From Trichormus variabilis 0441 (lineage in GTDB: Bacteria; Cyanobacteriota; Cyanobacteriia; Cyanobacteriales; Nostocaceae): a DNA stretch of 64,000 nt. Under the pieces are notes generated by a model. The model saw nothing but the letters and a program-made list of their open reading frames with translations. It did not search any database and was not told the origin of the DNA. Numbering within the stretch: position 1 is the stretch's first letter; each line of letters starts with the position of its first letter. Below, in pieces: positions 18,601 through 26,622 of the stretch. The DNA is taken from contig NZ_CP047242.1 of NCBI RefSeq assembly GCF_009856605.1, positions 3,106,001 through 3,170,000 on the forward strand. Reading direction: 5' to 3'. The position numbers and the translations under genes were made by a program.

Positions 18601-18962
18601 GTATCGTCAACATTGGCAACGAAGTCAAAGACAAGGCCAGTCAGCAAGTTGGTGACTTAACTCAAACAAGCGGCGCAAACATAAACGAAATTATCCAATT
18701 AATCAACAACCTACGCCAAACTGTAGCCCAATTTCCGCCAGCAAGCCGCGACGATATTATTATTGATATTGATGATGTAGAAGTAGAAATTCAAAAGCCG
18801 GAAAAAGAACGCAATACACCAAAACTTAAAAAGCGTTTGGTGGCTTTACTAACTGCCGCGAGTGTAGCTGCTGCCCCGATCGCAAGTGTGGCAGACTTTA
18901 CAAATAATGTTATGGAACTCGGCAGCAAATTAGGCATAGAGCTAATTCACCCTAGTCCTTGA
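15639..18962 (+). CDS. Roco protein: LRR-Roc GTPase-COR with C-terminal module
   Basis: A 1107-residue Roco family protein. Residues 1-124 are irregular leucine-rich repeats and 125-423 are thirteen exact 23-residue LRRs. The Roc GTPase follows, with P-loop GQGSVGKTS (480-488), G3 DFGGQE (528-533) and G4 NKKD (585-588). A COR domain runs to about 960. The tail (about 960-1107) is N/Q-rich, then a helical basic segment (LKKRLVALLTAASVAAAPIA) like modules on cyanobacterial NTPase-type conflict or signalling proteins (from memory). Roco proteins dimerise through COR and switch on GTP; the ligand is unknown. It is convergent with the HTH gene at 18967, four bases away. Confidence 0.9.
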   Translation: MTQDELLILIEQAATEGWRELDLSGQELTELPGEIGKLQQLESLILGKQVGGYEWVGDRYLKKVSGNNLKTLPLELLGLPNLRKLDISGNPLERIPDLVTQILHLEELILIRVEITEIPEAIANLTNLTHLILFSNQITETPEAIAKLTNLTQLDLSDNQITEIPEAIANLTNLTHLILFSNQITEIPEAIANLTNLTQLDLGDNQITEIPKAIANLTNLTQLDLGDNQITEIPKAIANLTNLTHLILFSNQITEIPEAIANLTNLMQLDLSYNQITEIPKAIANLTNLTQLVLSDNKITEIPEAIANLTNLTQLDLSDNKITEIPETIANLTNLTELYFNYNKITQIAEAIAKLTNLTELHLSSNQITQIPEAIANLTNLTELYLNYNKITQIAEAIAKLTNLTELHLDGNQITQIPEALESLPKLEKLDLRGNPLPISPEILGSVYEVGSVEEIFNYLRLLRSGEVRPLNEAKLLLIGQGSVGKTSLIERLIHNKYDKNQPQTNGLNVETWNVQVNSKDIRLNVWDFGGQEIYHATHQFFLTKRSLYLLVCNCRTSEEENRIEYWLKLIESFGGQSPVIIVGNKKDEQPLDINRKALREKYPNIQAIIETSCQDNIGIDELRTSIFQQVANLKEVYDLLPLSWFEVKQQLESMPQDFITYNRYIGICHENKIPEEQDQDQLIDLLHRLGLVLNFRDHPILKDTNVLKPNWVTEGIYALLSDETLKTKSKGIFTPADLTRILNPERYPTKRHDYLIELMKEFELGFALECYPPQFLIAGLLPKDQPDATGLEGETLEFQYHYKVLPESIISRFIVKTHERIYNQIYWRSGVMLQYQEHNEIYNIARIKADPEDKKIFIAISGRKETRRLFLAILRDVFQQIHKSLPNLEITEWVPVPKHPNHPTLDYQELLGLESMGETTITIGKLKLKLDLRQLLDGYESLESRRKSQKDDPESDLVRINIYNNNHQGDFKPMTENKNNFQGAQVGIVNIGNEVKDKASQQVGDLTQTSGANINEIIQLINNLRQTVAQFPPASRDDIIIDIDDVEVEIQKPEKERNTPKLKKRLVALLTAASVAAAPIASVADFTNNVMELGSKLGIELIHPSP
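16011..16907 (+). repeat. Thirteen 69 bp tandem repeats within the LRR
   Basis: Each 69 bp unit encodes LTNLTxLxLxxNxITxIPEAIAN. Units are nearly identical at the DNA level, including at synonymous positions, and the 3' units form a second higher-order pair (repeats 10-11 and 12-13). This points to recent duplication or gene conversion. Confidence 0.95.
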
Positions 18963-18966
18963 GAAT

Positions 18967-19257
18967 CTAACTGCAAACAGGGGAATCAGTTACCTGAACT
19001 ATAGAATTTTCAGGGAAACGTCTCGGCCTTCCTGGCTTGCGTTTATGACGCTGATTAATGGATTTTTCGCTGGCAGATGCTAGTTCTTCCGGTGTACATT
19101 TGAATATACGTAGAGCATCCACATATTTTTTTGGTGTCATTGTTGGCTCAGTGCGTCCAGCTTCCCAATTGCGGACACTGGTTTCACTGATTGCAAGCCT
19201 GAAGGCAACTTCTGCACGGCTGAGACCCGCACGCTCTCTCAGGACTTGCATATCCAT
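18967..19257 (-). CDS. XRE-type HTH regulator with AT-hook-like tail
   Basis: A 96-residue DNA-binding protein. Residues 4-60 form a helix-turn-helix of the Cro/CI type (VLRERAGLSRAEVAFRLAIS, then ETSVRNWEAGRTEP). A basic segment KRKPGRPRRFP (72-82) then carries the G-R-P core of an AT-hook. The ATG at 19257 has GGGGAG eight bases upstream. Its stop is four bases from the Roco stop, so the two are convergent. An inverted repeat (19298-19320) just upstream could be its own operator. Whether it regulates the Roco gene is inference. Confidence 0.8.
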   Translation of the reverse strand: MDMQVLRERAGLSRAEVAFRLAISETSVRNWEAGRTEPTMTPKKYVDALRIFKCTPEELASASEKSINQRHKRKPGRPRRFPENSIVQVTDSPVCS

Positions 19258-19297
19258 ATTTCATGCTCCCCTTGAAAAAATAAGTCTTTTTCTAAAT

Positions 19298-19329
19298 TGA
19301 TTGACATTACATATCAATCATTTCAATCA
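19298..19329. promoter_or_regulatory. Putative operator: TGATTGA/TCAATCA repeats
   Basis: Inverted 7-mers TGATTGA (19298-19304) and TCAATCA (19314-19320) are separated by 9 bp, with a third half-site TCAATCA at 19323-19329, 9 bp after the second. They lie 41 bp upstream of the HTH gene start, where an autoregulatory site would be expected. Confidence 0.4.
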
Positions 19330-19424
19330 AAAATTTATTAACTATTTTCTTTTATAAGGCATAAGCGATCGCTTGAGACTCTAACAAACGACGTAGTTTT
19401 TCGTGATTTCAATAAACGTTGGAA

Positions 19425-19487
19425 GGGTGTAGGGTTTTTGAAGACTTACACCCCTACACCCCTATACCCCTATACCCTTCTCCACAC
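19425..19487. repeat. CACCCCTATAC repeat block
   Basis: GGTGTAGGGTTTTTG is followed by ACTTACACCCCTACACCCCTATACCC-type repeats. It is the same sequence type as the GGACTTACGCA element (see 42856-43035) but without clear ends. It lies just 3' of cysA. Confidence 0.6.
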
Positions 19488-19500
19488 AAAAGTTTCAGCT

Positions 19501-20517
19501 TTAAATCGAGTAATACAAAGGAAAAGATTTCGCATCCTTAGGTTTTACATATACCTTTTGCTTTGGTTCCAACTGTAGCTCATCGTAGCGATCGCGTGTT
19601 AAATGAGCGTTGACAACTTGTCCATCGTCTAAGGTTAATTCAACTTTGATTTCCCAGCCCAAGTGGATCAATCGAGTGACTGTAGCAGGTGCGGTTGTGC
19701 CGTTAGCAGATTTCTCGATCACTACATCTTGTGGGCGTAAAAATACGTTTGGATGTTCTATCTCTAACTGGCTACTTTGGAAAATTCTGGAGCTACTTGG
19801 CAAGACATTTACTGGCCCAATGAAACTCATCACAAAGGACGTAGCTGGATTGTCGTAAATTTCTGCGGGTGTTCCTACCTGTTCTACACGCCCTTGATTC
19901 ATGACTACGACCTCATCAGAAACTTCCATTGCTTCTTCTTGGTCGTGGGTGACAAAAACTGTGGTAACGTGAACTTCATCATGGAGACGGCGTAACCATG
20001 CGCGTAAGTCTTTACGGACTTTGGCATCAAGTGCGCCAAAGGGTTCATCTAAAAGTAATACACTAGGTTCTACTGCTAAGGCTCTAGCTAAGGCTACCCT
20101 TTGTCTTTGACCACCGGAAAGCTGAGAAGGATAGCGATCGCCTAGCCCACTCAACTGCACTAGTTCTAATAACTGTTCTACCCGCCCTTTGACTTTATTC
20201 GCTGGTGCTTTGCGAATTTCTAACCCAAAAGCGATGTTTTGCCGGACTGTCAGATGCTTAAATAAAGCATAGTGTTGAAATACAAACCCAATGTTACGTT
20301 CTTGTACACTTTGGTTTGTAGCGTCTTTTCCCGTCAGAATAATTCTGCCATCGTCTGGCTTTTCGAGACCAGCAATTAAGCGGAGCAACGTAGACTTACC
20401 AGATCCCGATGGCCCTAACAGGGCTACCAGTTTCCCGCTTTGGATTTCTAAGTTTACCTGATCAACCGCTCGGAAACTACCGAATTGTTTGGATACGTTT
20501 TCAACTACTATGCCCAC
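19501..20517 (-). CDS. cysA: Sulfate/thiosulfate ABC transporter ATP-binding protein
   Basis: CysA is the ATPase that powers sulfate uptake with CysT and CysW. The 338-residue protein has Walker A GPSGSGKS (35-42), signature LSGGQ (133-137), Walker B VLLLDE (153-158) and a C-terminal TOBE-like regulatory domain containing [11 protein letters not shown]. The CysA assignment over other MOI-type importers rests on [20 protein letters not shown] and [10 protein letters not shown], which match sulfate importers. No cysT, cysW or sbpA gene is adjacent, so it is separated from the other components. The ATG at 20517 is standard. Confidence 0.88.
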
Positions 20518-20621
20518 TGCCGCTACACCTCTGCCAATTTATCTACGGCTAATTGCTAGGTTTACCGTGTTATAGATATATCATACATAAATGCAGTTAA
20601 ATTCACTGATTAAAAAAAGAT

Positions 20622-21134
20622 TTAATTACCACCACTGCCACAATCCAAGAAATCACACTCAACACCACTGCAATCTGGTAAATGGCAATCATCAGCGCTG
20701 CTACAGGCGAGGAAACTACAATCAACAATCTCTGAGCAATTAGAACAATCATCGCCGCTTAAATATCCTGAATCCCAGCAATTTGATGACCTTGCCTGAG
20801 GGCGTGTTAACGGCTTATCATCTTCAATTTCTCCATCCGCTTCCTCTGTCGGTGCTGAGTCCTCCATTTGTGACAGCTTTCGTTGCATCTTCGATGCTTG
20901 TAAAACTAAATTGGCTTGTTTACAAGCTTGAAACCTGGTGTGGGATTTATCCCAAGCTGCGATTAATCCCTCCTCTGCAATCACGCGCTTGATGTAACCA
21001 GAGCAAGATTCACCCCCGTACAACAGTCGATGGGCGCAAGCAAAACCTTTATGGGGGGAAATGTGTTTTTGATATCCAGCGATCGCTACAATACCAATTT
21101 TCCTACTAAAGGTATCCAATGGAGAAATTTGCAT
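20622..21134 (-). CDS. YidD-like protein with Cys-rich C-terminal tail
   Basis: The N-terminal 60 residues carry the pattern of YidD, the membrane protein insertion efficiency factor: YQKHISPHKGFACAHRLLYG then CSGYIKR. Ordinary YidD is about 70-90 residues. Here the protein runs to 170, with an acidic linker (90-110) and a tail with nine Cys between 119 and 165 spaced by Asp and Ser, such as DDCSNCSEIVDC. The tail may bind metal or form disulfides. The HTH-free, single-gene context gives no more clues. The function of the tail is unknown; the YidD part is moderately sure. Confidence 0.65.
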   Translation of the reverse strand: MQISPLDTFSRKIGIVAIAGYQKHISPHKGFACAHRLLYGGESCSGYIKRVIAEEGLIAAWDKSHTRFQACKQANLVLQASKMQRKLSQMEDSAPTEEADGEIEDDKPLTRPQARSSNCWDSGYLSGDDCSNCSEIVDCSFLACSSADDCHLPDCSGVECDFLDCGSGGN

Positions 21135-21186
21135 AGTTAGGGATTAGGAAGATAGAGAGGAGTAGGGGGATAAGTAGTTAATGTAC

Positions 21187-21206
21187 AGACGTTGTATACA
21201 ACGTCT
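21187..21206. repeat. 20 bp perfect palindrome
   Basis: AGACGTTGTATACAACGTCT is perfectly self-complementary and shares its AGACG...CGTCT ends with the palindromes at 2899-2918 and 44418-44437. It lies between the YidD-like gene and chlP. Confidence 0.75.
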
Positions 21207-21404
21207 CTTAAACATTGGCAACCAACAACTGACCATTGACTAACAGTATGTTACCCATTCACTAAGCTCTATCTCTCGTGCCAAATTTGTATCGAAACAT
21301 TAAGGAATATTGCATTTCTGTCAAAACCTAGAGGTAGAGCGAGAAATCACCCAAAAGACCGTGGTAGGATGCTTTCGGTAAATGTGAAGATTGGGAGAAG
21401 ACCT

Positions 21405-22625
21405 TTGACACTACGGGTTGCTGTTGTTGGGTCAGGCCCAGCTGGTTCCTCTGCTGCTGAAACACTAGCCAAAGCTGGGATTGAGACCTACCTGTTTGAG
21501 CGCAAATTGGATAACGCCAAACCCTGTGGGGGGGCGATTCCCTTATGTATGGTAAGTGAGTTTGACTTACCACCAGAAATTATTGATCGTCAAGTGCGGA
21601 AGATGAAAATGATTTCACCTTCCAATCGTGAAGTTGATATCAATCTGATAAAAGAAGACGAATATATAGGAATGTGCCGCCGTGAAGTCCTAGATGGCTT
21701 CTTACGCAATCGCGCGGCAAAATTAGGGGCAAATTTAATTAATGCCACCGTTCATAAAGTTGATATACCTGGAAATAACAGCGACCCATACACCATTCAT
21801 TATGTTGACCATAATGAAGGCGGCGCACAAGGTGTCACAAAAACTTTAAAAGTAGATTTGATTATTGGTGCAGATGGGGCTAATTCCCGCATTGCCAAAG
21901 AAATGGATGCTGGGGATTATAATTATGCGATCGCCTTCCAAGAGCGTATCCGCTTACCCGAAGATAAAATGGCATATTACAACGACCTTGCCGAAATGTA
22001 TGTAGGCAATGACGTTTCCACAGACTTTTATGCCTGGGTATTCCCCAAATATGACCACGTAGCCGTCGGTACTGGCACAATGCAGGTACACAAAGCCAGC
22101 ATCAAGCAGCTACAGGCTGGTATCCGCGCCCGCGCTAGCGAAAAATTAGCAGGCGGTAAAATCATCAAAGTAGAAGCCCACCCAATCCCCGAACATCCCC
22201 GTCCTCGGCGTGTTGTTGGTCGCATAGCCTTAGTTGGAGACGCTGCTGGCTATGTTACCAAGTCCTCTGGTGAAGGGATTTACTTCGCTGCTAAATCTGG
22301 GCGGATGTGTGCAGAAACCATTGTAGAAGTTTCTCAAAATGGTAGTCGCATTCCCACAGAAAACGAACTCAAGATTTATCTCAAACGCTGGGATAAAAAA
22401 TACGGACTCACGTACAAAGTACTGGACATCTTGCAAACAGTATTTTACCGCTCCGATGCCACCCGTGAGGCATTTGTAGAGATGTGTGCTGACTTAGATG
22501 TACAAAAGCTGACTTTTGACAGCTATCTGTATAAAACAGTCGTCCCCGCGAACCCCATCACCCAGTTAAAAATTACTGCCAAGACAATTGGTAGTCTCAT
22601 CCGTGGTAACGCTTTAGCACCCTAA
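21405..22625 (+). CDS. chlP: Geranylgeranyl reductase (ChlP)
   Basis: ChlP reduces geranylgeranyl to phytyl groups for chlorophyll and tocopherol. It is a flavoprotein with the FAD motif VAVVGSGPAGSSAAE at the N-terminus, the family signature KPCGGAIPLCMVSEFDLP, GADGANS in the middle and GDAAGYVTKSSGEGI later. An open frame begins at an ATG at 21369 with no properly spaced Shine-Dalgarno. The TTG at 21405 has GGGAG seven bases upstream and gives MTLRVAVVGSG, the usual start, so I use 406 residues. A hairpin and a 14 bp terminator stem lie downstream. Confidence 0.95.
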   Translation: MTLRVAVVGSGPAGSSAAETLAKAGIETYLFERKLDNAKPCGGAIPLCMVSEFDLPPEIIDRQVRKMKMISPSNREVDINLIKEDEYIGMCRREVLDGFLRNRAAKLGANLINATVHKVDIPGNNSDPYTIHYVDHNEGGAQGVTKTLKVDLIIGADGANSRIAKEMDAGDYNYAIAFQERIRLPEDKMAYYNDLAEMYVGNDVSTDFYAWVFPKYDHVAVGTGTMQVHKASIKQLQAGIRARASEKLAGGKIIKVEAHPIPEHPRPRRVVGRIALVGDAAGYVTKSSGEGIYFAAKSGRMCAETIVEVSQNGSRIPTENELKIYLKRWDKKYGLTYKVLDILQTVFYRSDATREAFVEMCADLDVQKLTFDSYLYKTVVPANPITQLKITAKTIGSLIRGNALAP

Positions 22626-22642
22626 ATTTCAGATGATCATAA

Positions 22643-22700
22643 AAACTCCACCCATAATAGGGATGGAGTTTGTCAGTGGTCAGTAGTCAGTGGTCAGTGG
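22643..22700. repeat. Hairpin plus TCAGTGG repeat after chlP
   Basis: A stem (22643-22653 with 22660-22671, one bulge) with core AACTCCA...TGGAGTT is followed by four GTCAGTGG/GTCAGTAG units. The stem may be the chlP terminator. A similar degenerate hairpin recurs near 22760-22790. Confidence 0.5.
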
Positions 22701-22841
22701 CAAAGCGAACCGTGCGGTCTTGAGTTCTACTCAAGAGGAGCAACTTTTCAAGAAGACACATAAAAACCACCCATTCTTAGGATGGAGTATTAAACCACCT
22801 CCAAAACAACTGACAACTCACAACATTACAAATTAATTGTC

Positions 22842-22879
22842 AAATGGCACTCCCTGAATACCAATAGGGAGTGCCATTT
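22842..22879. terminator. 14 bp stem-loop between chlP and rpaA
   Basis: A perfect 14 bp stem, 22842-22855 with 22866-22879, and a 10 nt loop, followed on the plus strand by TTGATTACC. It lies between convergent genes and can serve both. The remaining 22880-23094 shows no gene. Confidence 0.65.
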
Positions 22880-23094
22880 TGATTACCTAGTCAAGTTTTG
22901 TGTTGATTCGTAGCGATGTGAGTGTCATTCTGTAGGATACGTAGCTTGGGGGATTTGGACGCGTATACGCGGCTTCTCGAAGAGCATATATCCCGTGATA
23001 CTACCCTACCTTGCGAACTGCATTTCCCTCAGTGTGACACAGATGTTACGGATTAATGAAATCAAAGACTCAGCGCAATGACTTGAACAAGATT

Positions 23095-23838
23095 TCACTC
23101 AACAACAGATGTGGTAGCGCCCTCGCCGGATTGTGGGACGCTGGGTAGTTCCAGGCAATATCCCGCACCATATACTGTTTTGATATAGCGGGGGTGGCGG
23201 GGGTCTGGTTCTAGCTTAGTTCTCAAGTGCCGGATATGCACTCGAATCGTTTCAATGTCATCATCTGGATCGTAACCCCAAACTTCTCTGAGAATTTCGC
23301 TTGGGGAAACTGTCTGTCCGTGACGTTGAAGCAAACAGTGGAGGAGTTCAAATTCCAAGTGAGTCAGCTTCACAGTTTGACCGAACCATATAGCCTCAAA
23401 TCTTTCGGGAACTAAGGTCAAAGGCCCATAGTTCAGAATTTCGCTATGTTTGGCTGCTTGAGGAATGCGATCAGTACGGCGTAATAATGCCCGCACCCGT
23501 GCCAGCATCTCCTCCACTTCAAATGGTTTGGTCAGATAATCATCTGCTCCGGCGTTAAAGCCTTCTACCTTGTCTTGAGTTTGGCTGAGAGCAGTCAACA
23601 TCAAAACAGGAATTTCCGCCGTGCGTTCGTCTCGGCGTAAGCGCTGGCAAACCGTAAAACCATCAACTCTGGGCAACATCAGATCAAGCATAATCAAGTC
23701 TGGTTGTAGCTGGAGAGCTAGTGCTTGACCTTTTATGCCATCTTCAGCTTGGCTTACATCGTAGCCAGCCATCTCTAGGTTGACAGCAACAAGTTCTGAA
23801 ATCGCTGGGTCATCGTCTATTACAAGAATCCTTGGCAT
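23095..23838 (-). CDS. rpaA: Response regulator RpaA (OmpR family)
   Basis: RpaA is the OmpR-type regulator that acts as output of the SasA-KaiC clock and of phycobilisome/photosystem acclimation. The 247-residue protein has a receiver with phosphoacceptor Asp52 in [11 protein letters not shown] and Lys104 in LTKPF, then a winged-helix DNA-binding domain with [20 protein letters not shown]. The start, [20 protein letters not shown], and the length match RpaA rather than RpaB or NblR (from memory). The gene is monocistronic; upstream is a 156 bp AT-rich gap shared with the divergent hydrolase. Confidence 0.92.
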   Translation of the reverse strand: MPRILVIDDDPAISELVAVNLEMAGYDVSQAEDGIKGQALALQLQPDLIMLDLMLPRVDGFTVCQRLRRDERTAEIPVLMLTALSQTQDKVEGFNAGADDYLTKPFEVEEMLARVRALLRRTDRIPQAAKHSEILNYGPLTLVPERFEAIWFGQTVKLTHLEFELLHCLLQRHGQTVSPSEILREVWGYDPDDDIETIRVHIRHLRTKLEPDPRHPRYIKTVYGAGYCLELPSVPQSGEGATTSVVE

Positions 23839-23994
23839 TCTTAAAAAATTATTACTACTTATTAAGGATAAATAAGAACCTTTGGTAGATACAAAGATTT
23901 CTGTCTTGATTATAAAAAAGATTTTAAATCTAACATAAACCTTAAAACTACTAGGATTAAGAAAACAAAACTAAAATTACATTAAATTCGCAGT

Positions 23995-25056
23995 ATGATA
24001 TGTTTCCCTCCCTACAATCCGCCTGTATTTCTGAGAAATGGTGTTGTTACAACTGTTTACACTACTTTGTGGGGAAAACGTTATTGGCAAAATACAACTC
24101 CCCATTTAGAACCTCAGTATCATAAAACAGTATTAATGGGTGGGCAAAATGTACCTATTTTTTGTTTGATTGCCATACCTGAAAATGCCCACAGTACGAT
24201 TGTAGGGACTTATGGCATTACAGGCGATCTAGAAAATGAATGGTTTTTGAGATTGCTGGGACGTAAAGCATATGCTCAAGGATTTGCTGTAGTTTTATTT
24301 GATTGGCGCGCCCACGGCAAAACAGCCGAATTATCACCAACACTAACTTCTGATGGTTTATTTGAAGGTGAAGATTTTGTCAGAATTGCGGCTGGTGCGG
24401 CTGCTATGGGATGTCCCAGTAAATTTTGGTTTACAGGGTTTTCCTTAGGAGGACAACTGGCGTTGTGGGGACTGAAAGCTGCGGCAGACTTAACTAATGG
24501 CACTGAGTATTTTGGGCTAAAATATAGTGACATTGGAGGTGGTGCAGTAATTTGCCCAAATTTAGATGCAACGCGATCGCTCAGTTACTTAGTTCGCCAT
24601 CCTGTAGGTAAGTATTTAGAACAGAGTATCGCCAAAAACCTCAAGAAATTAGCATGGCGAATACATGATCACCATCCAGGCACCCTAGACTCAGAAGCCA
24701 TTGAACGAGCTAACACCATTTGGGATTTTGACAATGAACTGGTAATTAAGCGCCTTGGTTTCCCATCCGTAGAAACTTATTATGCGGCAAGCAGTCCTTT
24801 ACAACTGTTACCAGAGATATCAAAACCTAGTCTCATTGTTTACGCTGCGGATGACCCGCTATTTCATCCAGAACTTGTTCCCGAATTACAAGCCACTTGT
24901 GACAGCAATCCCAAGATAGATTTACTGATGACTCGTTATGGTGGTCACATGGGCTATCTAAGTAGCAAAAAAGGTCAGATACAAGCCCAAGATGCTGATC
25001 CTTGGTGGGCGTGGAATCGCGTTTTGCAGTGGTTGGAATACATCAGAAAATTTTGA
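23995..25056 (+). CDS. YheT-type alpha/beta hydrolase
   Basis: A 353-residue alpha/beta hydrolase of the YheT/COG0429 kind. It shows the strand-loop FDWRAHGKT after the first half, the nucleophile elbow GFSLGG with its Ser near residue 152, an acid candidate in YAADDPLFH, and a C-terminal RYGGHMGYL with the catalytic His. The substrate is not known; YheT relatives act on esters. It has no signal peptide, so it is cytosolic. It is divergent from rpaA, and a 15 bp stem-loop follows its stop. Confidence 0.8.
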   Translation: MICFPPYNPPVFLRNGVVTTVYTTLWGKRYWQNTTPHLEPQYHKTVLMGGQNVPIFCLIAIPENAHSTIVGTYGITGDLENEWFLRLLGRKAYAQGFAVVLFDWRAHGKTAELSPTLTSDGLFEGEDFVRIAAGAAAMGCPSKFWFTGFSLGGQLALWGLKAAADLTNGTEYFGLKYSDIGGGAVICPNLDATRSLSYLVRHPVGKYLEQSIAKNLKKLAWRIHDHHPGTLDSEAIERANTIWDFDNELVIKRLGFPSVETYYAASSPLQLLPEISKPSLIVYAADDPLFHPELVPELQATCDSNPKIDLLMTRYGGHMGYLSSKKGQIQAQDADPWWAWNRVLQWLEYIRKF

Positions 25057-25119
25057 TTGCAGCAGTTCACTTTTGCATCTTTACCTCACTTCCTTGCAAA
25101 CGGCTGTACATATTTCATT

Positions 25120-25157
25120 TTATTCACAAAGCCTATAAAAGCAGGCTTTGTGAATAA
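25120..25157. terminator. Stem-loop after YheT-like gene
   Basis: A perfect 15 bp stem (25120-25134 with 25143-25157) with an 8 nt loop, 63 bp past the stop of the hydrolase. There is no long T-run, so its exact use is unproven. Confidence 0.6.
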
Positions 25158-25295
25158 TTCAGTTGACATTAACTACACACTAGAGAAAACCTTGATAACC
25201 ATCTCTTGTTTTCTCAATTGGCGAATTAATTATGGATAGAATAGAGATTACTTAAAGTTATAATCAGGCTGGCTTCAACTATTCAGGTTTACTGT

Positions 25296-25916
25296 CTAGA
25301 CTGATGCTGGCTTTTTTTTGAGGACTCTAGCCAAGGAACCAACTGCTAACAAACCGAAAATGACCCCAGGTTCGGGGATAACACTTGCTGTCAATTGACC
25401 ACCATTATCTAATCGACAGTTGGGAAATGTGCCGCAGACTTCTGGAGAGAGATCATCTTTCAAAAATATAGTGGTAGGTAATCCCAGCGCAGACAGATCA
25501 GCTCCTTGATAAGTATAGAAAGACAATCCTGCTAAGGTTGTGTTGAAGTCAATACCCAAATCAAAGCCGTTGGGTGTGTTAAAGCTATCAGTTTGTAGGA
25601 TAGTCCCTGTAACTGTATCAAAGTTGAAATTAAAAGTACTGCTAGGATTCGGGAAACTGTACTTGAAACTTTGCAACAAAGTTCCTTGGGGGTCAAAGAA
25701 AGAAATATCGAAACGGCTTAGTTGATCGCGGGTAATAACGCTTCCTTGGAAAATATTGTCGTAGTCGAAACGTCCTTGAGCTGAATAACCTTGACTTCCT
25801 ATCCAATCAAGTCTGTAGGAAGCAGCATCAGCACTGGAGATATTGGCTAAAGTAGCCATTGAAGTAACAGCAGCAACAGCTAAAGTAGCTTGGATTTGGT
25901 TACGTATGCTTTTCAT
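25296..25916 (-). CDS. PEP-CTERM sorted secreted protein
   Basis: A 206-residue exported protein. It has a signal peptide (1-31, ending SADAA), then a beta-rich domain full of F, N and D (SFKYSFPNPSSTFNFNFDT). The C-terminus is the PEP-CTERM sorting signal: PEPGVIFGLLAVGSLARV followed by KKKPASV. Such signals direct proteins to the outside through an exosortase-like system. The product is probably surface or matrix associated. No exosortase gene is in the window. It lies next to the PhoX-like gene, divergently. Confidence 0.85.
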   Translation of the reverse strand: MKSIRNQIQATLAVAAVTSMATLANISSADAASYRLDWIGSQGYSAQGRFDYDNIFQGSVITRDQLSRFDISFFDPQGTLLQSFKYSFPNPSSTFNFNFDTVTGTILQTDSFNTPNGFDLGIDFNTTLAGLSFYTYQGADLSALGLPTTIFLKDDLSPEVCGTFPNCRLDNGGQLTASVIPEPGVIFGLLAVGSLARVLKKKPASV

Positions 25917-26622
25917 TTTTTAAGATTAGAAATGAGTTCTGATGTTGTTGCAACGATCGCTAACTCGCAATTATCCGTTACAAAAGCTGAGATAATTTTA
26001 GCGATATTCAAGCCATATCAAATGCTTTTATGTCGCTTAATAAGCACATAAAAAGCTTTAATTCGCCTATACTAATAGGCTTTGTTGATAATAGCTAGAT
26101 TCACTAGCCCCTGGGAATTAATAACAAAATTGGTGTTGTTAGACATTCATAATGTCTAAAACCACTAGGGGGAATTTTATCATTAGATTGAATTTAGTTT
26201 TAATAGTTTAGGTTTTATTTTCTCAATAAAATACAAAAAATATATATTCGTCAAAAAATCATTGAATTTTCTTTTGATTAAATTAATCTTTAACTGGTCT
26301 TAACCTAATATTGCATCTTACTTACGTATCACTTAATTGTTCTGATTGTTGGTTTAATGGGTGAGTTTACTCTTATCTTAACTGCACCATTTCACTAATG
26401 GTGATTCAGCAAAATAATAAACGTATATGTTTCTTTGCAAGCTCATTCATGTAGTATAAATCCGTCATTTTTTGCTTAAGATATATTATTTATCTCAATT
26501 TTGTAGAAAAAATAAACTGTGTAAATTCTATTAACTAGTTTTGTTTTAAATAAATCATTACCAGAACTTAATCAAGCACAAGTAATTTTTACTAGGCATT
26601 TTGATTAACCAAAAATTTTCTC
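25917..26622. other. Long AT-rich divergent promoter region
   Basis: A 706 bp gap between divergent genes for two exported proteins. It contains a small hairpin (TTAGACATTCATAATGTCTAA near 26138) and TTAA-centred octamers CTTAACCT (26299-26306) and CTTAACTG (26377-26384), weak Pho-box lookalikes. No ORF or RNA gene was seen. Confidence 0.45.
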
